Source: Bacteroidales bacterium
Lineage (GTDB): Bacteria; Bacteroidota; Bacteroidia; Bacteroidales; UBA932
Assembly: GCA_024693285.1 (NCBI GenBank)
Contig: JAILLE010000050.1
Span: 1 to 56,632, forward strand
Reading direction: 5' to 3'
Length of the DNA stretch: 56,632 nt
Of the stretch, positions 8,401-15,894 are shown piece by piece; position 1 is the stretch's first letter; every line of letters starts with the position of its first letter. The notes beneath the pieces are model-generated. The model did not search any database. It was not told the origin of the DNA and worked only from the letters and a program-made list of their open reading frames with translations. The translations under genes and the position numbers were made by a program.

Positions 8401-9187
8401 TCAGCCCCTTGCCTTCCCGTCCGAGATCTTTCTTCATCTTAAGATAGAGGCTCATAGTTCCGTCAATGTCCTCCTTGATAAAGGAATCTTCAACGGCGAT
8501 ATCCTCCAGTTCAGTGGTGAAAGTAGTGTGACGGCAATGATCGCTCCAATAGGTGTCGAGAATCCTGAGCTCTGTCTCATTGGGATCCCTACCCTCAGCG
8601 GTGAAATAGGTTCTCACTTCCTTGAGGTCGTCCTCATTCATGGCGAGTCCCATCTTCTTCCGGTAGGGTGTGAGATCATCATCGGTCATATTCCTGAATC
8701 CCTCTAACAGAGGAACTTCCTTGACAGCCGCATGCTCCGTGTCGGATAGTTTCGAGAGGTCTTTCTCTCTTGATTCCACAGGATTTATCACGTAGTGACG
8801 GATCTTATCCATGACTTCGTCACTGGCGTCATCGTCAACTATGATCAACTTGGAACTTTTGATCGCTATGTCAGCCTTGGGGTCAATCAGATGGACACAA
8901 TCCACGGCCGATGCCGCTCTCTGGTCAAACTGTCCGGGCAGGAATTCCACAGCGATGTATTTCGCCAAATCGACAGAATCCGTGACCTGATCCGTGACTA
9001 TCTCGCCGAACACGCTGTAGCGGCTTTTCTCAAGCAGTTCCGGAGTGAAGCCGAACAGGTCATAAACATTTAGCAGCCGAAGCTTCTTCAGCTTCAGCTG
9101 CAGATTCTCATTCAGTTCCGCCAGGAGACTGGCTGCCTCCACTTGGAATTCAGGATATTTCTCGACAAATATTCGATAGGAGCCCAT
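5435..9187 (-). CDS. purL: Phosphoribosylformylglycinamidine synthase (large, single-chain)
   Basis: Fourth step of purine biosynthesis: converts FGAR plus glutamine and ATP to FGAM in the cytoplasm. The 1250-aa chain has the full large-PurL layout: N-terminal PurS-like domain, linker with YWSDHCRHTTF near residue 210, two AIR-synthase-type ATP-binding halves (FKNETHNHPTEIEPF; later FGGELQTTETQ and GKDSMSG), and a C-terminal class I glutaminase with FPGTNCDYD and GICNGFQAL, where the Cys is the nucleophile, and a late SHGEGKF. The ATG at 9187 gives MGSYRIFVEK. It follows the 9197-9724 gene after 9 bp and overlaps the URO-D paralogue 2 start at its 3' end, so it heads the corrinoid genes in a shared transcript. 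Confidence 0.97.
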   Translation of the reverse strand: MGSYRIFVEKYPEFQVEAASLLAELNENLQLKLKKLRLLNVYDLFGFTPELLEKSRYSVFGEIVTDQVTDSVDLAKYIAVEFLPGQFDQRAASAVDCVHLIDPKADIAIKSSKLIIVDDDASDEVMDKIRHYVINPVESREKDLSKLSDTEHAAVKEVPLLEGFRNMTDDDLTPYRKKMGLAMNEDDLKEVRTYFTAEGRDPNETELRILDTYWSDHCRHTTFTTELEDIAVEDSFIKEDIDGTMSLYLKMKKDLGREGKGLNLMDMATIGAKYLRKAGKLDDMEVSEENNACSIFIDVDVDDSTERWLLMFKNETHNHPTEIEPFGGAATCLGGAIRDPLSGRSYVYQAMRVTGAGDIYKPVAETIPGKLPQKVITRKAAQGYSSYGNQIGLATTHVREIFHEGYTAKRMEVGAVVGAVKASNVRRESPKPGDVVLMLGGRTGRDGIGGATGSSKEHTEESLETCGSEVQKGNPPEERKLERLFRRPEVTSLIKKSNDFGAGGVSVAIGELTAGLDIYLDRVPVKYSGMNSTELAISESQERMAVVIEAKDEEIFKEYCHSENIEVTHVADVTDTERMRMYNKGELVVDLRRDFIDSAGAKHYSKAVIGAVEGIDPFYREIPGKNLKERMFANLQDPNVTSQKGLIEMFDSTIGRSTVLMPFGGELQTTETQVSVQKLPVDGFTDTASMMAFGFNPDLCEWSPYHGAAYSFVEACSKIVAAGGDWKTMRFSCQEYFERMTSDPLTWGKPTAALLGALKMQEAFGLPSIGGKDSMSGSFETEHGPIHVPPTLIAFGITPVKTGNVISPEFKWEGDRLYLVRHTPLANRMPNVEQLKKNWDNINAKIKDGTIVAAWSVGFGGVAEALCKMSFGNAFGFDVKLTEEDLFNLAYGSIVIETDGEVDFENAELIGDVTSGEDGNVRVNGTSISIFELMDFNGSLFEKVYPAVSESAHKRLMPKGMEGVKPFKAKKLDLEYKGPAVDKVVAYLPVFPGTNCDYDSAKAFRKAGAEVRTSVFRNLTDKDVFESIDEMAKNIRECQIFMISGGFSAGDEPDGSGKFIANVLNNEAIASAIKDLLSRGGLILGICNGFQALVKSGLLPYGELGKVTKDSPTLFRNDINRHISQMVTTRVATTNSPWLRGMTIGDEYTIPVSHGEGKFVVNEELAKELFANGQVAFQYVDPITDEPTMESPYNPNGSYYAIEGIISRNGQILGKMGHSERYEDGLFKNIEADLEQPLFENAVKYFKTSL

Positions 9188-9196
9188 TGTCGTTTT

Positions 9197-9724
9197 TTAA
9201 AAGTTAAATGAAAGTCCGAATCCACCCGAGTTGGTCGGACCGAGGTTCAAGGAATATGATTTCCTTACGGAAGGGTCTGTGTTATAAGTTTTCGCGAGGT
9301 TTCCCAGCCTGACCCAGCCTCCAAAGTCCATCGCCGCGCCAACCAGAGTGCAAATCCCTCCGATGATTATCGAAGGATCTTTGTAAAACCTGATGTCCGC
9401 GTCCCTGTAAAGCGTGATGATAACAATGTCGGTGGCCATGTATGAGATTCCGAGCATCCACAAGTATTGGCCGTAATCCTGCAGGATCTTGGCACCCTTG
9501 TATTTTCTCCAAAAATCTCCCGTTACATCGCTGGTGAGAAGGTATTCATTGGATTCGGAGAAAATGAGATTCCCATGGAACCTCATCAGTTCCCCTTTCC
9601 CCTCGCTGATGGTGGTCATCTTGGAGGGGAAAAGTTCTCCTGATTGGACGGTATCCTTGTTCTGGGCGAAAACGCAGACTGATCCCAGGAGCGCGATCGC
9701 CAGGACTATTAACCTTCGCGTCAC
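9197..9724 (-). CDS. Secreted or outer-membrane protein of unknown function
   Basis: 175-aa protein with a clear signal peptide (RRLIVLAIALLGSVCVFAQ, cleavage after Ala-Gln) and a C-terminus ending in aromatic FGLSFNF, as in small outer-membrane barrel proteins. Two hydrophobic stretches occur around residues 88-105 and 117-135. The start is a GTG at 9724, seven bases after the stop of the preceding gene; no internal ATG would preserve the signal peptide. I do not recognise a family. It is the third of three consecutive exported proteins upstream of purL and is probably co-transcribed with them. Confidence 0.65.
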   Translation of the reverse strand: MTRRLIVLAIALLGSVCVFAQNKDTVQSGELFPSKMTTISEGKGELMRFHGNLIFSESNEYLLTSDVTGDFWRKYKGAKILQDYGQYLWMLGISYMATDIVIITLYRDADIRFYKDPSIIIGGICTLVGAAMDFGGWVRLGNLAKTYNTDPSVRKSYSLNLGPTNSGGFGLSFNF

Positions 9725-9730
9725 AGCGGA

Positions 9731-10315
9731 TTAGAATTTAGGGACATCAAAGACCTGGGGCAGCACCATCGCATCCTCCTTGAACTCGGTGGCGACGGCT
9801 GTGACAGCCATACCGCTGATGTCAGTGACTGATTTAAGGGCGAAACCCTTGTAGCACCAGACTTTCATCTTTGCTTTCATCCCCTGGGCTTCTGTCTCCA
9901 TGGTGAAAACGTCGCAATCCAATCCGAGGAATTTCTCCTTGCCGACAGACTGGATATTATACTTTGCCTTTACCTCATCAGTGAGATCGTTGAAGTTAGG
10001 CTGGTCAGCCGCGTTGACATCCAGCTCCTGGACTTGTTTCATCGTGTAGTTGACAGACCAGTTCTTACCATCCTTGGAGATGGTTCCGGTCTCCATGCTT
10101 CCCATACCGGGGATATCCAGCTTCATCTTCTGGCACTCCTTGGCACCATAGTCATCGATGTAGGCTGTGGACTCGACTTTCTGGCCCATCATATCGGTAG
10201 AGATCTTAACGATGGCGGACTTGAACCCGTATTTCTTGACGGCTTCCTTGTCCTGGGCGGTGAGGCCCAGCGATACCAGCATCAACAGGCTGGCGAACAA
10301 AAATTTGGTTTTCAT
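9731..10315 (-). CDS. Secreted protein, paralogue of 10338-10934
   Basis: 194-aa exported protein with the signal peptide MKTKFLFASLLMLVSLGLTAQ. The mature part begins KEAVKKYGFKSAIVKISTDMMG and shares its order of motifs with the next gene: KKYGFKSAI, ESTAYIDDYGA, LGLDCDVF and VWCYKGFALKS match KKYGFKSAI, ESTAYVDNYGA, LGKKCVVY and VWIYKGYPMKS in the neighbour. The fold looks beta-rich, perhaps like periplasmic proteins of the DUF4412 kind, but I cannot assign it. The pair most likely arose by tandem duplication. The gene is 22 bp downstream of its paralogue and 6 bp upstream of the 9197-9724 gene. Confidence 0.7.
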   Translation of the reverse strand: MKTKFLFASLLMLVSLGLTAQDKEAVKKYGFKSAIVKISTDMMGQKVESTAYIDDYGAKECQKMKLDIPGMGSMETGTISKDGKNWSVNYTMKQVQELDVNAADQPNFNDLTDEVKAKYNIQSVGKEKFLGLDCDVFTMETEAQGMKAKMKVWCYKGFALKSVTDISGMAVTAVATEFKEDAMVLPQVFDVPKF

Positions 10316-10337
10316 CTTGATAAGTCGCTAAGTTGTT

Positions 10338-10934
10338 TTATTTCTTTTTCTTGGTTTTGTAGTCAGGAATCTCAAGCACATCCTGAGGAATATCAACGTT
10401 TTCCTCGAAAGAGGTTACCTCGGTGGTGACTTTGAATATGCCCGTATCGGTCTCGCTTTTCATTGGATAACCTTTATAGATCCATACAGTCATCGTGGCA
10501 GGAGTTCCGTTATAGTCTGTGTCAAGAATATACACAACACATTTCTTGCCGAGAACCGAATCCTCGGCCAATTCTTTCATGTTGTATTTCTCTTTTTCAG
10601 CGGCGGTGGGGTTTAGGAAATCAGGCTGCTCGATGGCATCAGCCACCTCAATCTTCTTCGATGTGTAGTTTACAGTGTAGGATTTGCCGTCCCTAACGAT
10701 AGTGGCGCTCTTCACGTTTCCTTTGAGGGGAACATTCATCTCAACCACTTGGCTGGTCTGTGCTCCGTAATTATCCACGTAAGCTGTCGACTCTATAGTC
10801 CTGCCAAGAAGCTCAGTGTTGATCGTGGCGATGGCGGATTTGAATCCATACTTCTTCACTATGGCACTCTCTTGGGCGTATGCTCCAAAAGTAACCAGCA
10901 TCAACAGGCTGGCGAACAAATACTTGACTTTCAT
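10338..10934 (-). CDS. Secreted protein, paralogue of 9731-10315
   Basis: 198-aa exported protein with signal peptide MKVKYLFASLLMLVTFGAYAQ. A start further upstream at 10970 is open but would overlap nagB and place 12 charged residues before the signal peptide, so the ATG at 10934 is chosen. The mature protein shares KKYGFKSAI, a tyrosine/aspartate ESTAYVDNYGA block and a VWIYKGYPMKSE segment with the next gene downstream. The C-terminal tail is highly basic (KTKKKK). No catalytic motif is visible. Function unknown; probably periplasmic. Confidence 0.7.
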   Translation of the reverse strand: MKVKYLFASLLMLVTFGAYAQESAIVKKYGFKSAIATINTELLGRTIESTAYVDNYGAQTSQVVEMNVPLKGNVKSATIVRDGKSYTVNYTSKKIEVADAIEQPDFLNPTAAEKEKYNMKELAEDSVLGKKCVVYILDTDYNGTPATMTVWIYKGYPMKSETDTGIFKVTTEVTSFEENVDIPQDVLEIPDYKTKKKK

Positions 10935-10947
10935 CTTTGTTTTATAA

Positions 10948-11742
10948 TTATCTGTTTTCAGCCTCTTCAACGGCTTTGAAATATTTATAGGAATTGACCT
11001 TCAATTCTCCGGCGGCGGGTTCGTCAAGGACAACAATCCCGTTCTCATGAAGCTGGAGCGCTGAAAGCGTAACATAATGACTTACAGAACCTTCCACTGC
11101 CTGGGCAACGACTCTTGCTTTCTTGCTTCCGAAAGCGAGGATAAGGACCTCAGCAGCGTCACATACGGTCGCTACACCGACAGACATCGCCTGCTTAGGC
11201 ACCTGGCTGGTGTCTCCGCCGAAGAATCTCGAGTTGACCTCGATCGTGTCCTGGGTCAGAGTGACAACCCTGGTTCTGGAGTTGATAGAAGAGAAGGGTT
11301 CGTTGAAAGCCAGATGTCCATCTTCACCGACGCCTCCAAGGAAAAGGTCGATTCCGCCGGCGGCGAGGATAGCGTTCTCGTAATCAGCGCACTCCTTGTC
11401 AAGATCGGGTGCGTTTCCGTTAAGGATATGGATGTTTCCCGCAGGGATGTCGATCTTATCGAACAGGTTCTTGTACATGAAACTATGGTAGCTCTCGGGA
11501 TGCTTCTCCGGGATGCCGACATATTCGTCCATATTGAAAGTGATGACGTTCTTGAACGATACTTCCCCCGCCTCGCACATGCGTACGAGCTCAGCATAGG
11601 TGTCCAAAGGAGTCGATCCGGTGGGCAGGCCTAGAACAAAAGGATCATCTGTCAGTTCCGCTTTCGCCTTGATGGCGTCAGCGATGTGGTGAGCCGCCCA
11701 AATGGAGGCTTCTTTTTTGCTGTCTCTGATTATTACTCTCAT
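10948..11742 (-). CDS. nagB: Glucosamine-6-phosphate deaminase
   Basis: Converts glucosamine-6-phosphate to fructose-6-phosphate and ammonia, the entry of amino sugars into glycolysis. The 264-aa product has every catalytic block: substrate-binding LPTGSTPLDTY, NMDEYVG with the active Asp, and GGVGEDGHLAFNEPF with the Asp-x-His pair and Glu. An upstream TTG at 11751 is possible, but the ATG at 11742 gives the family N-terminus MRVIIRDSKKEAS. It lies 9 bp downstream of a NagB-like fusion gene whose NagB domain lacks these residues, so this copy is the working deaminase. Confidence 0.96.
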   Translation of the reverse strand: MRVIIRDSKKEASIWAAHHIADAIKAKAELTDDPFVLGLPTGSTPLDTYAELVRMCEAGEVSFKNVITFNMDEYVGIPEKHPESYHSFMYKNLFDKIDIPAGNIHILNGNAPDLDKECADYENAILAAGGIDLFLGGVGEDGHLAFNEPFSSINSRTRVVTLTQDTIEVNSRFFGGDTSQVPKQAMSVGVATVCDAAEVLILAFGSKKARVVAQAVEGSVSHYVTLSALQLHENGIVVLDEPAAGELKVNSYKYFKAVEEAENR

Positions 11743-11751
11743 GATTATCAA

Positions 11752-13740
11752 TTATTTCAGTTTAAGAAATACTTCTATTGCCTGATATTCGGCCATGCCT
11801 AACTCATCATATAGCTTGGCTGTGTTCTGGGTGCGCTCCTCGGCCCTCTGCCAGAATTCCCTCGGGTCGTCTCCCGGGAAGGGAACGATATCTTTCTGGG
11901 AAAGGTGACGGAATATGGCGTGGCGTTTCTCCACGACCTCGTCGGGGCTGAGCGGAACGGCCATATCGACCCTCCAGAGTTCCCACTCCATCCAGGCTCC
12001 TCTGTAAAGCCAGATCGTGGTATTGTCCAGCCAGTCATTACCCTCTTCCTTTAGCTGCTCAATGGCCTCCAAGGCAGCCTCTGTGCAGACCCTGTGAGTT
12101 CCATGGGGATCCGCCAGGTCTCCGGCCATGTAGATCTGGTCGGGTTTGACTTCCTTTATCAAAGCTTTGATAATATCAAGGTCCGCTTGTGTGCGCGGAA
12201 GCTTTGCGACGCCACCAGACTCGTAGAACGGCAGGTTGAGGAAGTGGACATTGGTGTTGTCGTTGAGTCCGAAACTCCTGACCGCCGAGCGGGCCTCGCT
12301 CCTTCGGATCGCGGCCTTGATAGCGAGCAGTTCCTTTGGCTCCGGCGCTCCGGGTCTCTTCGCTCCGATTATGGCCTTGACCTCATCGAACTTGTCTCCG
12401 AAACCGAGCTGCTTGGCCGCGTCCATGTGTTGCAAGACCACATCGTCATGGACAGCCAGGTCACCGGAAGTCTCATAAGCGACATGAACATCATGACCTT
12501 GATGGACAAGGCGGATGAATGTTCCACCCATTGAGATCACATCATCATCCGGGTGGGGAGAGAAAACAATGACTTTCTTGGGGAAAGGAGTTGATTTGAC
12601 AGGCCTTGTCGAGTCGTCAGCGTTGGGCTTGCCGCCGGGCCATCCGGTGATGGTATGCTGGAACTCGTTGAAGATGTCAATATTAATTTTGTCATATGGT
12701 CCGAAGAGTTCGAGAAGCTCACTGAGAGAGTTCTCAAGGTAGTCTTTCTGGGTGAGTTTGAGGATGGGTTTGTGAACCTTCTCGCACAGCCAGACTACTG
12801 CCTTACGGATTAGTTTCGGAGTCCAGTCGCACGGTCCGACCGTCCAAGGAGCGACAATCCTCGTCAACAGGGAGGCGGACATCTCGTCGGTGTAGAAACT
12901 GACATTGTCATGTCTCTGCAGATAAGAAGCCGGGCAGGATGGGTCAATCCTTGACTCCACAACGCTCTTGACCGACTCCGCTTTGTCCTCACCCCAGGCC
13001 ATCAGGATTATCTTGTGGGAAGTCATCATCGTCCCGATACCCATGGTGATGGCGGACTTGGGAGTTACAGTGACGTCTCCGTTGAAGTTGCGGGCTTGGA
13101 TTTTCCTGGATCGATAGGAGAGGGGAACCAATCTGGTCCGGCTTTTTTCCGCGGAACCAGCCTCATTGAATCCGATCTGACCTCCCTTGCCGACACCTAT
13201 GACAAGCAAGTCAAGACCTCTGGCCGCCTTGTCGAATTCGGCGCAATAGTCTGAGACTTTTTCCTGAGGGATGGTTCCATCGGGAATATGAATATTATCC
13301 GGCTTGACGTCGACAAGATCCAGGAATACCCTGTGGAGCTTATTGTTGCGGCTTTGAGGGGAATCATTCTCGCAGGGATAATATTCGTCAATGGAATATA
13401 TCTCAACGTTACGGAAAGAGACTATTCCGGCCTTGTACAGCTCGGTTAGTCTCTTGTAGAGCAACGTGGGAGTGATCCCGGTGGAAAGTCCGAGTTTGAA
13501 TGGTCTGGTCATGGCGTCCGTTTCATGTTCGTTGATCGCGTCAACTATGATTCGGGCCACTTTGTCGCTTCCGGAAGCGGCGTCATCTGAAATTTCGGTG
13601 GTAATTCTCTCGTGGGAATGCAAGATGCCTTTAGGCAGGTTGCTCTCTATCAGGCCACCGTCTTTGGGTAAAGAAAAATGTTTCACGTTAGAGTCTATTA
13701 TAATCGATCTCGAAAGTGTTTCCGTGCTCAAGGTCTCCAT
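11752..13740 (-). CDS. NagB-like / PIG-L (LmbE) deacetylase fusion protein
   Basis: 662-aa two-domain protein known across Bacteroidetes. Residues about 45-330 are a NagB/6-phosphogluconolactonase fold; residues about 385-640 are a PIG-L/LmbE zinc deacetylase with SPHPDDDVISMGGT and AGDLADPHGTHR, which hold the zinc ligands. In the NagB half the DEY motif remains (D118-E119), but the catalytic Asp-Gly-His block has become G186-G-Q188 (IGVGKGGQIGFNE), so deaminase activity is doubtful and a ligand-sensing role is possible. The deacetylase half probably acts on an N-acetylglucosamine derivative. Two starts compete: the ATG at 13740 overlaps the preceding gene by 53 bp, while a GTG at 13686 begins one base past that gene's TAA. 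I list the longer form but the GTG is credible. Confidence 0.88.
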   Translation of the reverse strand: METLSTETLSRSIIIDSNVKHFSLPKDGGLIESNLPKGILHSHERITTEISDDAASGSDKVARIIVDAINEHETDAMTRPFKLGLSTGITPTLLYKRLTELYKAGIVSFRNVEIYSIDEYYPCENDSPQSRNNKLHRVFLDLVDVKPDNIHIPDGTIPQEKVSDYCAEFDKAARGLDLLVIGVGKGGQIGFNEAGSAEKSRTRLVPLSYRSRKIQARNFNGDVTVTPKSAITMGIGTMMTSHKIILMAWGEDKAESVKSVVESRIDPSCPASYLQRHDNVSFYTDEMSASLLTRIVAPWTVGPCDWTPKLIRKAVVWLCEKVHKPILKLTQKDYLENSLSELLELFGPYDKINIDIFNEFQHTITGWPGGKPNADDSTRPVKSTPFPKKVIVFSPHPDDDVISMGGTFIRLVHQGHDVHVAYETSGDLAVHDDVVLQHMDAAKQLGFGDKFDEVKAIIGAKRPGAPEPKELLAIKAAIRRSEARSAVRSFGLNDNTNVHFLNLPFYESGGVAKLPRTQADLDIIKALIKEVKPDQIYMAGDLADPHGTHRVCTEAALEAIEQLKEEGNDWLDNTTIWLYRGAWMEWELWRVDMAVPLSPDEVVEKRHAIFRHLSQKDIVPFPGDDPREFWQRAEERTQNTAKLYDELGMAEYQAIEVFLKLK

Positions 13741-14545
13741 AGGTCATGCCCTTCTTGAGCCAGTTGTAACGCTGCTGGGCTGTCCCGTGGGTGAAGGACT
13801 CGGAGACCACATATCCTTGAGATTTTTTCTGGAGATAGTCGTCACCGATCTTCGAGGCGCAATCCAGGGCTTTCTCGATGTCGCCGGGCTCTATGGAACG
13901 GAAACGGGCGTTGTCATTATTCGCCCAGACTCCGGCGTAATAGTCGGCGAGAAGCTCCAGCCTTACACTCCACTGGTTAGCGACAGCCTTGCTGGACTGG
14001 TTCATCTTCTGGTGGGCCTTGTTAAGGGTTCCGAGGAGATATTCGACATGGTGGCCAACCTCATGGGCTATGACATAAGCATAAGCCAAATCACCGTCTG
14101 CCCCGATCTGCCTCTTCATAGTTGAGAGGAAGCTGAGGTCGAGATACACAGTCTGGTCAGCTGAACAGTAGAAAGGCCCAACCTGTGAGTTGGCGGTACC
14201 GCAACCGGAAGAGGTTGTTCCTGTATAGAGAACCATCTTTGGCGGCTGATACTGGTAGCCATATTTCGCGAACTGGGCGGTCCAAATGTCCTCGGTGCCG
14301 GCCAGGATCTTTTTCGCGAATGACGCGAGTTCCTGTTCCTCAGCAGAGAAAGTCACATCTCCCGTCTGCTCGGTTTGTTGCATGGTTCCAGCCTGCTGGA
14401 GTACTGATGTGGGATCTCCTCCGAGGAGCATAAAGATCAAGGCGATGATGATGGCGCCTCCTCCGAGGCCACCTGCGATGGCTCCACCGCTCACTCCGCG
14501 GCGGTCTTCGACGTTCGTGCTTTCACGTCTTCCTTCAAGTCTCAT
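13688..14545 (-). CDS. Neutral zinc metallopeptidase, YpfJ family
   Basis: 285-aa membrane-anchored protein of the putative neutral zinc metallopeptidase family (Pfam PF04228). It has a short basic N-terminus, a glycine-rich membrane helix (about residues 23-43), a Gln/Thr-rich linker and a catalytic region with AHEVGHHVEYLLG (HExxH). Further family blocks are GCGTANSQVGPFYCSADQTVYLDLSF and RLELLADYYAGVW, the latter providing a downstream metal ligand, and the C-terminal FTHGTAQQRYNWLKKG. Length fits the family (about 280-300 aa). The substrate is unknown. The gene heads the minus-strand run down to purL, with a TATATTTG promoter element upstream. Confidence 0.92.
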   Translation of the reverse strand: MRLEGRRESTNVEDRRGVSGGAIAGGLGGGAIIIALIFMLLGGDPTSVLQQAGTMQQTEQTGDVTFSAEEQELASFAKKILAGTEDIWTAQFAKYGYQYQPPKMVLYTGTTSSGCGTANSQVGPFYCSADQTVYLDLSFLSTMKRQIGADGDLAYAYVIAHEVGHHVEYLLGTLNKAHQKMNQSSKAVANQWSVRLELLADYYAGVWANNDNARFRSIEPGDIEKALDCASKIGDDYLQKKSQGYVVSESFTHGTAQQRYNWLKKGMTYGDLEHGNTFEIDYNRL

Positions 14546-14603
14546 ATTGCGTTCTAATTAAGGGTTAACATATTCTTGATATATCTTCGGATATATCATC
14601 TTA

Positions 14604-14611
14604 CAAATATA
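14604..14611 (-). promoter_or_regulatory. Candidate -7 element for the metallopeptidase gene
   Basis: Minus strand reads TATATTTG, a perfect TAnnTTTG box, 58 bp before the ATG at 14545. A TTG lies only 14 nt upstream of the box, not the usual 19, so the -33 element is uncertain. This is the only good promoter seen ahead of the long minus-strand run that ends in purL and the corrinoid genes. Confidence 0.45.
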
Positions 14612-14681
14612 ATCAGTTTTTCCATCAATATGCACACCGAGTCAATTCCTTTTGCCCTGTCCTTAACTTTTGCTTTGACAT

Positions 14682-14712
14682 TTTGCATTTTAAAGGAAAA
14701 TAGATAAATTTG
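14682..14712 (+). promoter_or_regulatory. Promoter of tRNA-Leu
   Basis: Textbook Bacteroidetes primary sigma-factor promoter: TTTG at 14682-14685, a 19-nt spacer, and TAAATTTG at 14705-14712. Transcription should start near 14719-14720, about ten bases before the tRNA. Both boxes and the spacing match consensus, making it the best promoter in the window. Confidence 0.85.
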
Positions 14713-14728
14713 CAACCCTATCTGCTTT

Positions 14729-14812
14729 GCCCGAGTGGCGGAATGGTAGACGCGTTGGACTCAAAATCCAATGTCCTTTAAAGACGTGTGGGTTCGATTC
14801 CCACCTCGGGCA
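14729..14812 (+). tRNA. tRNA-Leu, anticodon CAA
   Basis: 84-nt class II tRNA. The acceptor arms GCCCGAG and CTCGGGC pair fully with discriminator A at 14812. The anticodon stem TTGGA/TCCAA encloses the loop CTCAAAA with anticodon CAA at 14762-14764, reading UUG leucine codons. A long variable arm (TGTCCTTTAAAGACG region) marks Leu/Ser-type tRNAs, and the T arm is TGGG-TTCGATT-CCCA. CCA is not encoded. It stands alone between divergently and co-directionally arranged genes; no integrase or att-like duplication is seen next to it. Confidence 0.97.
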
Positions 14813-14816
14813 CGAT

Positions 14817-14849
14817 AAAAGCCAGGCATTTTGCCTGGCTTTTGTTATA
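14817..14849 (+). terminator. Rho-independent terminator after tRNA-Leu
   Basis: Perfect 12-bp stem (14817-14828 with 14832-14843) with a TTT loop: the arms contain GCCAGGCA and TGCCTGGC flanked by A4 and T4. The T-rich tail follows directly. It ends the tRNA transcript before the lipoprotein gene at 14871. Confidence 0.9.
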
Positions 14850-14870
14850 TTTGTGAAAAACCAAGTCATT

Positions 14871-15893
14871 ATGAAATATCCACTTGCAATCACTTTGTTT
14901 TGTGCGATCATTCTTGCTGGCTGCGGCTCCGGCAAAAACGAAGAAATCACCGCTGAGCGTATCTGGGACAAGGATTACAGCGCCTTCCCCTCGATAGTAC
15001 GTTATAATGATGCCTGGTATGTGAGTTTCAGGGAGGGTGTCAGTCATATTTTCGATGAGAACGGAATAGCGGCGGGAAAAACCCGCATCCTGCGCTCCGA
15101 TGACTGCAAGCATTGGAATAGCGTGGCGCTGCTGTCGAAGGAGGGGTATGACCTACGCGATCCCAAACTCTCCGTCACAGCTGACGGCAGGCTGATGGTG
15201 ATCCAGGGAGGATCGGTGTATGTGGATAAGGAGTTGAAAATGAGGATTCCGCAGGTGTCCTTCAGTTCCGATGGCCAAACTTTCAGCGATCCGGAGCCTG
15301 TCGATTATACAAATTCGGACGGATCTGCGTGGTTCTGGAGGATGACTTGGCACGATGGCATCGGCTACACTGTATCTTATGGCGAGTCAGACTCTAACCG
15401 TTTGGAATTGATCAAGACTACTGACGGTAAGCATTTTGAGAAGATTACCGATATTGAGTTGGGCGGTTTCCCCAACGAGACAACGGTTCGTTTCCTTTCT
15501 GATGGGAGGATGGCACTGCTGATCCGCCGAGAGAAGGATGATAAAAAGGCGTATTTAGGAATGAGCGAATATCCTTTCACCGACTGGAAGCTTACTCCTC
15601 TCCCTTTCCAGATCGGTGGTCCTGAGATGGCGGTGCTTCCCGATGGATCTCTGGTTATAGGCGGCCGGGCATATTACGATGACGGAGAATGCAAGACCTG
15701 CCTATGGAAAGGTAATGTCGAGGGAGAATTCGAGCTTTGGAAGACTCTTCCCTCAGGCGGTGACAACAGCTACCCTGGATTCCTTGTTGAGGATGGCGAA
15801 CTCAAGGTTGTGTACTACTCCTCGCATGAGCTGAAAACTCCCGACGGTCGTTCCCGCGCAGGAATCTATCTCGCCCGGATTCCTTTAGAGTAA
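14871..15893 (+). CDS. Lipoprotein with sialidase-like (BNR) beta-propeller fold
   Basis: 340-aa surface or periplasmic lipoprotein: signal peptide MKYPLAITLFCAIILAGC with lipobox LAGC. The mature part has propeller-type repeats such as FPSIVRYNDAWYVSFREG, TRILRSDDCKHWNSV, SFSSDGQTFSDPEPV and KTTDGKHFEKIT, each resembling a degenerate Asp-box strand-turn-strand. It looks like a six-bladed sialidase-superfamily protein, but I see no full set of GH33 arginines, so a true sialidase activity is not shown. The frame is open back through the tRNA, but the ATG at 14871, after the terminator, gives the signal peptide. It converges with the next gene, 1 bp apart. Confidence 0.78.
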   Translation: MKYPLAITLFCAIILAGCGSGKNEEITAERIWDKDYSAFPSIVRYNDAWYVSFREGVSHIFDENGIAAGKTRILRSDDCKHWNSVALLSKEGYDLRDPKLSVTADGRLMVIQGGSVYVDKELKMRIPQVSFSSDGQTFSDPEPVDYTNSDGSAWFWRMTWHDGIGYTVSYGESDSNRLELIKTTDGKHFEKITDIELGGFPNETTVRFLSDGRMALLIRREKDDKKAYLGMSEYPFTDWKLTPLPFQIGGPEMAVLPDGSLVIGGRAYYDDGECKTCLWKGNVEGEFELWKTLPSGGDNSYPGFLVEDGELKVVYYSSHELKTPDGRSRAGIYLARIPLE

Positions 15894-15894
15894 T

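Noticed and set aside
14729..14812. Integration site at tRNA-Leu
   Set aside because: No duplicated 3' tRNA end or integrase nearby; the only recombinase is 24 kb away.
14727..14870. N-terminal extension of the 14871 lipoprotein
   Set aside because: It would translate the tRNA and its terminator; the ATG at 14871 begins a normal lipoprotein signal peptide.
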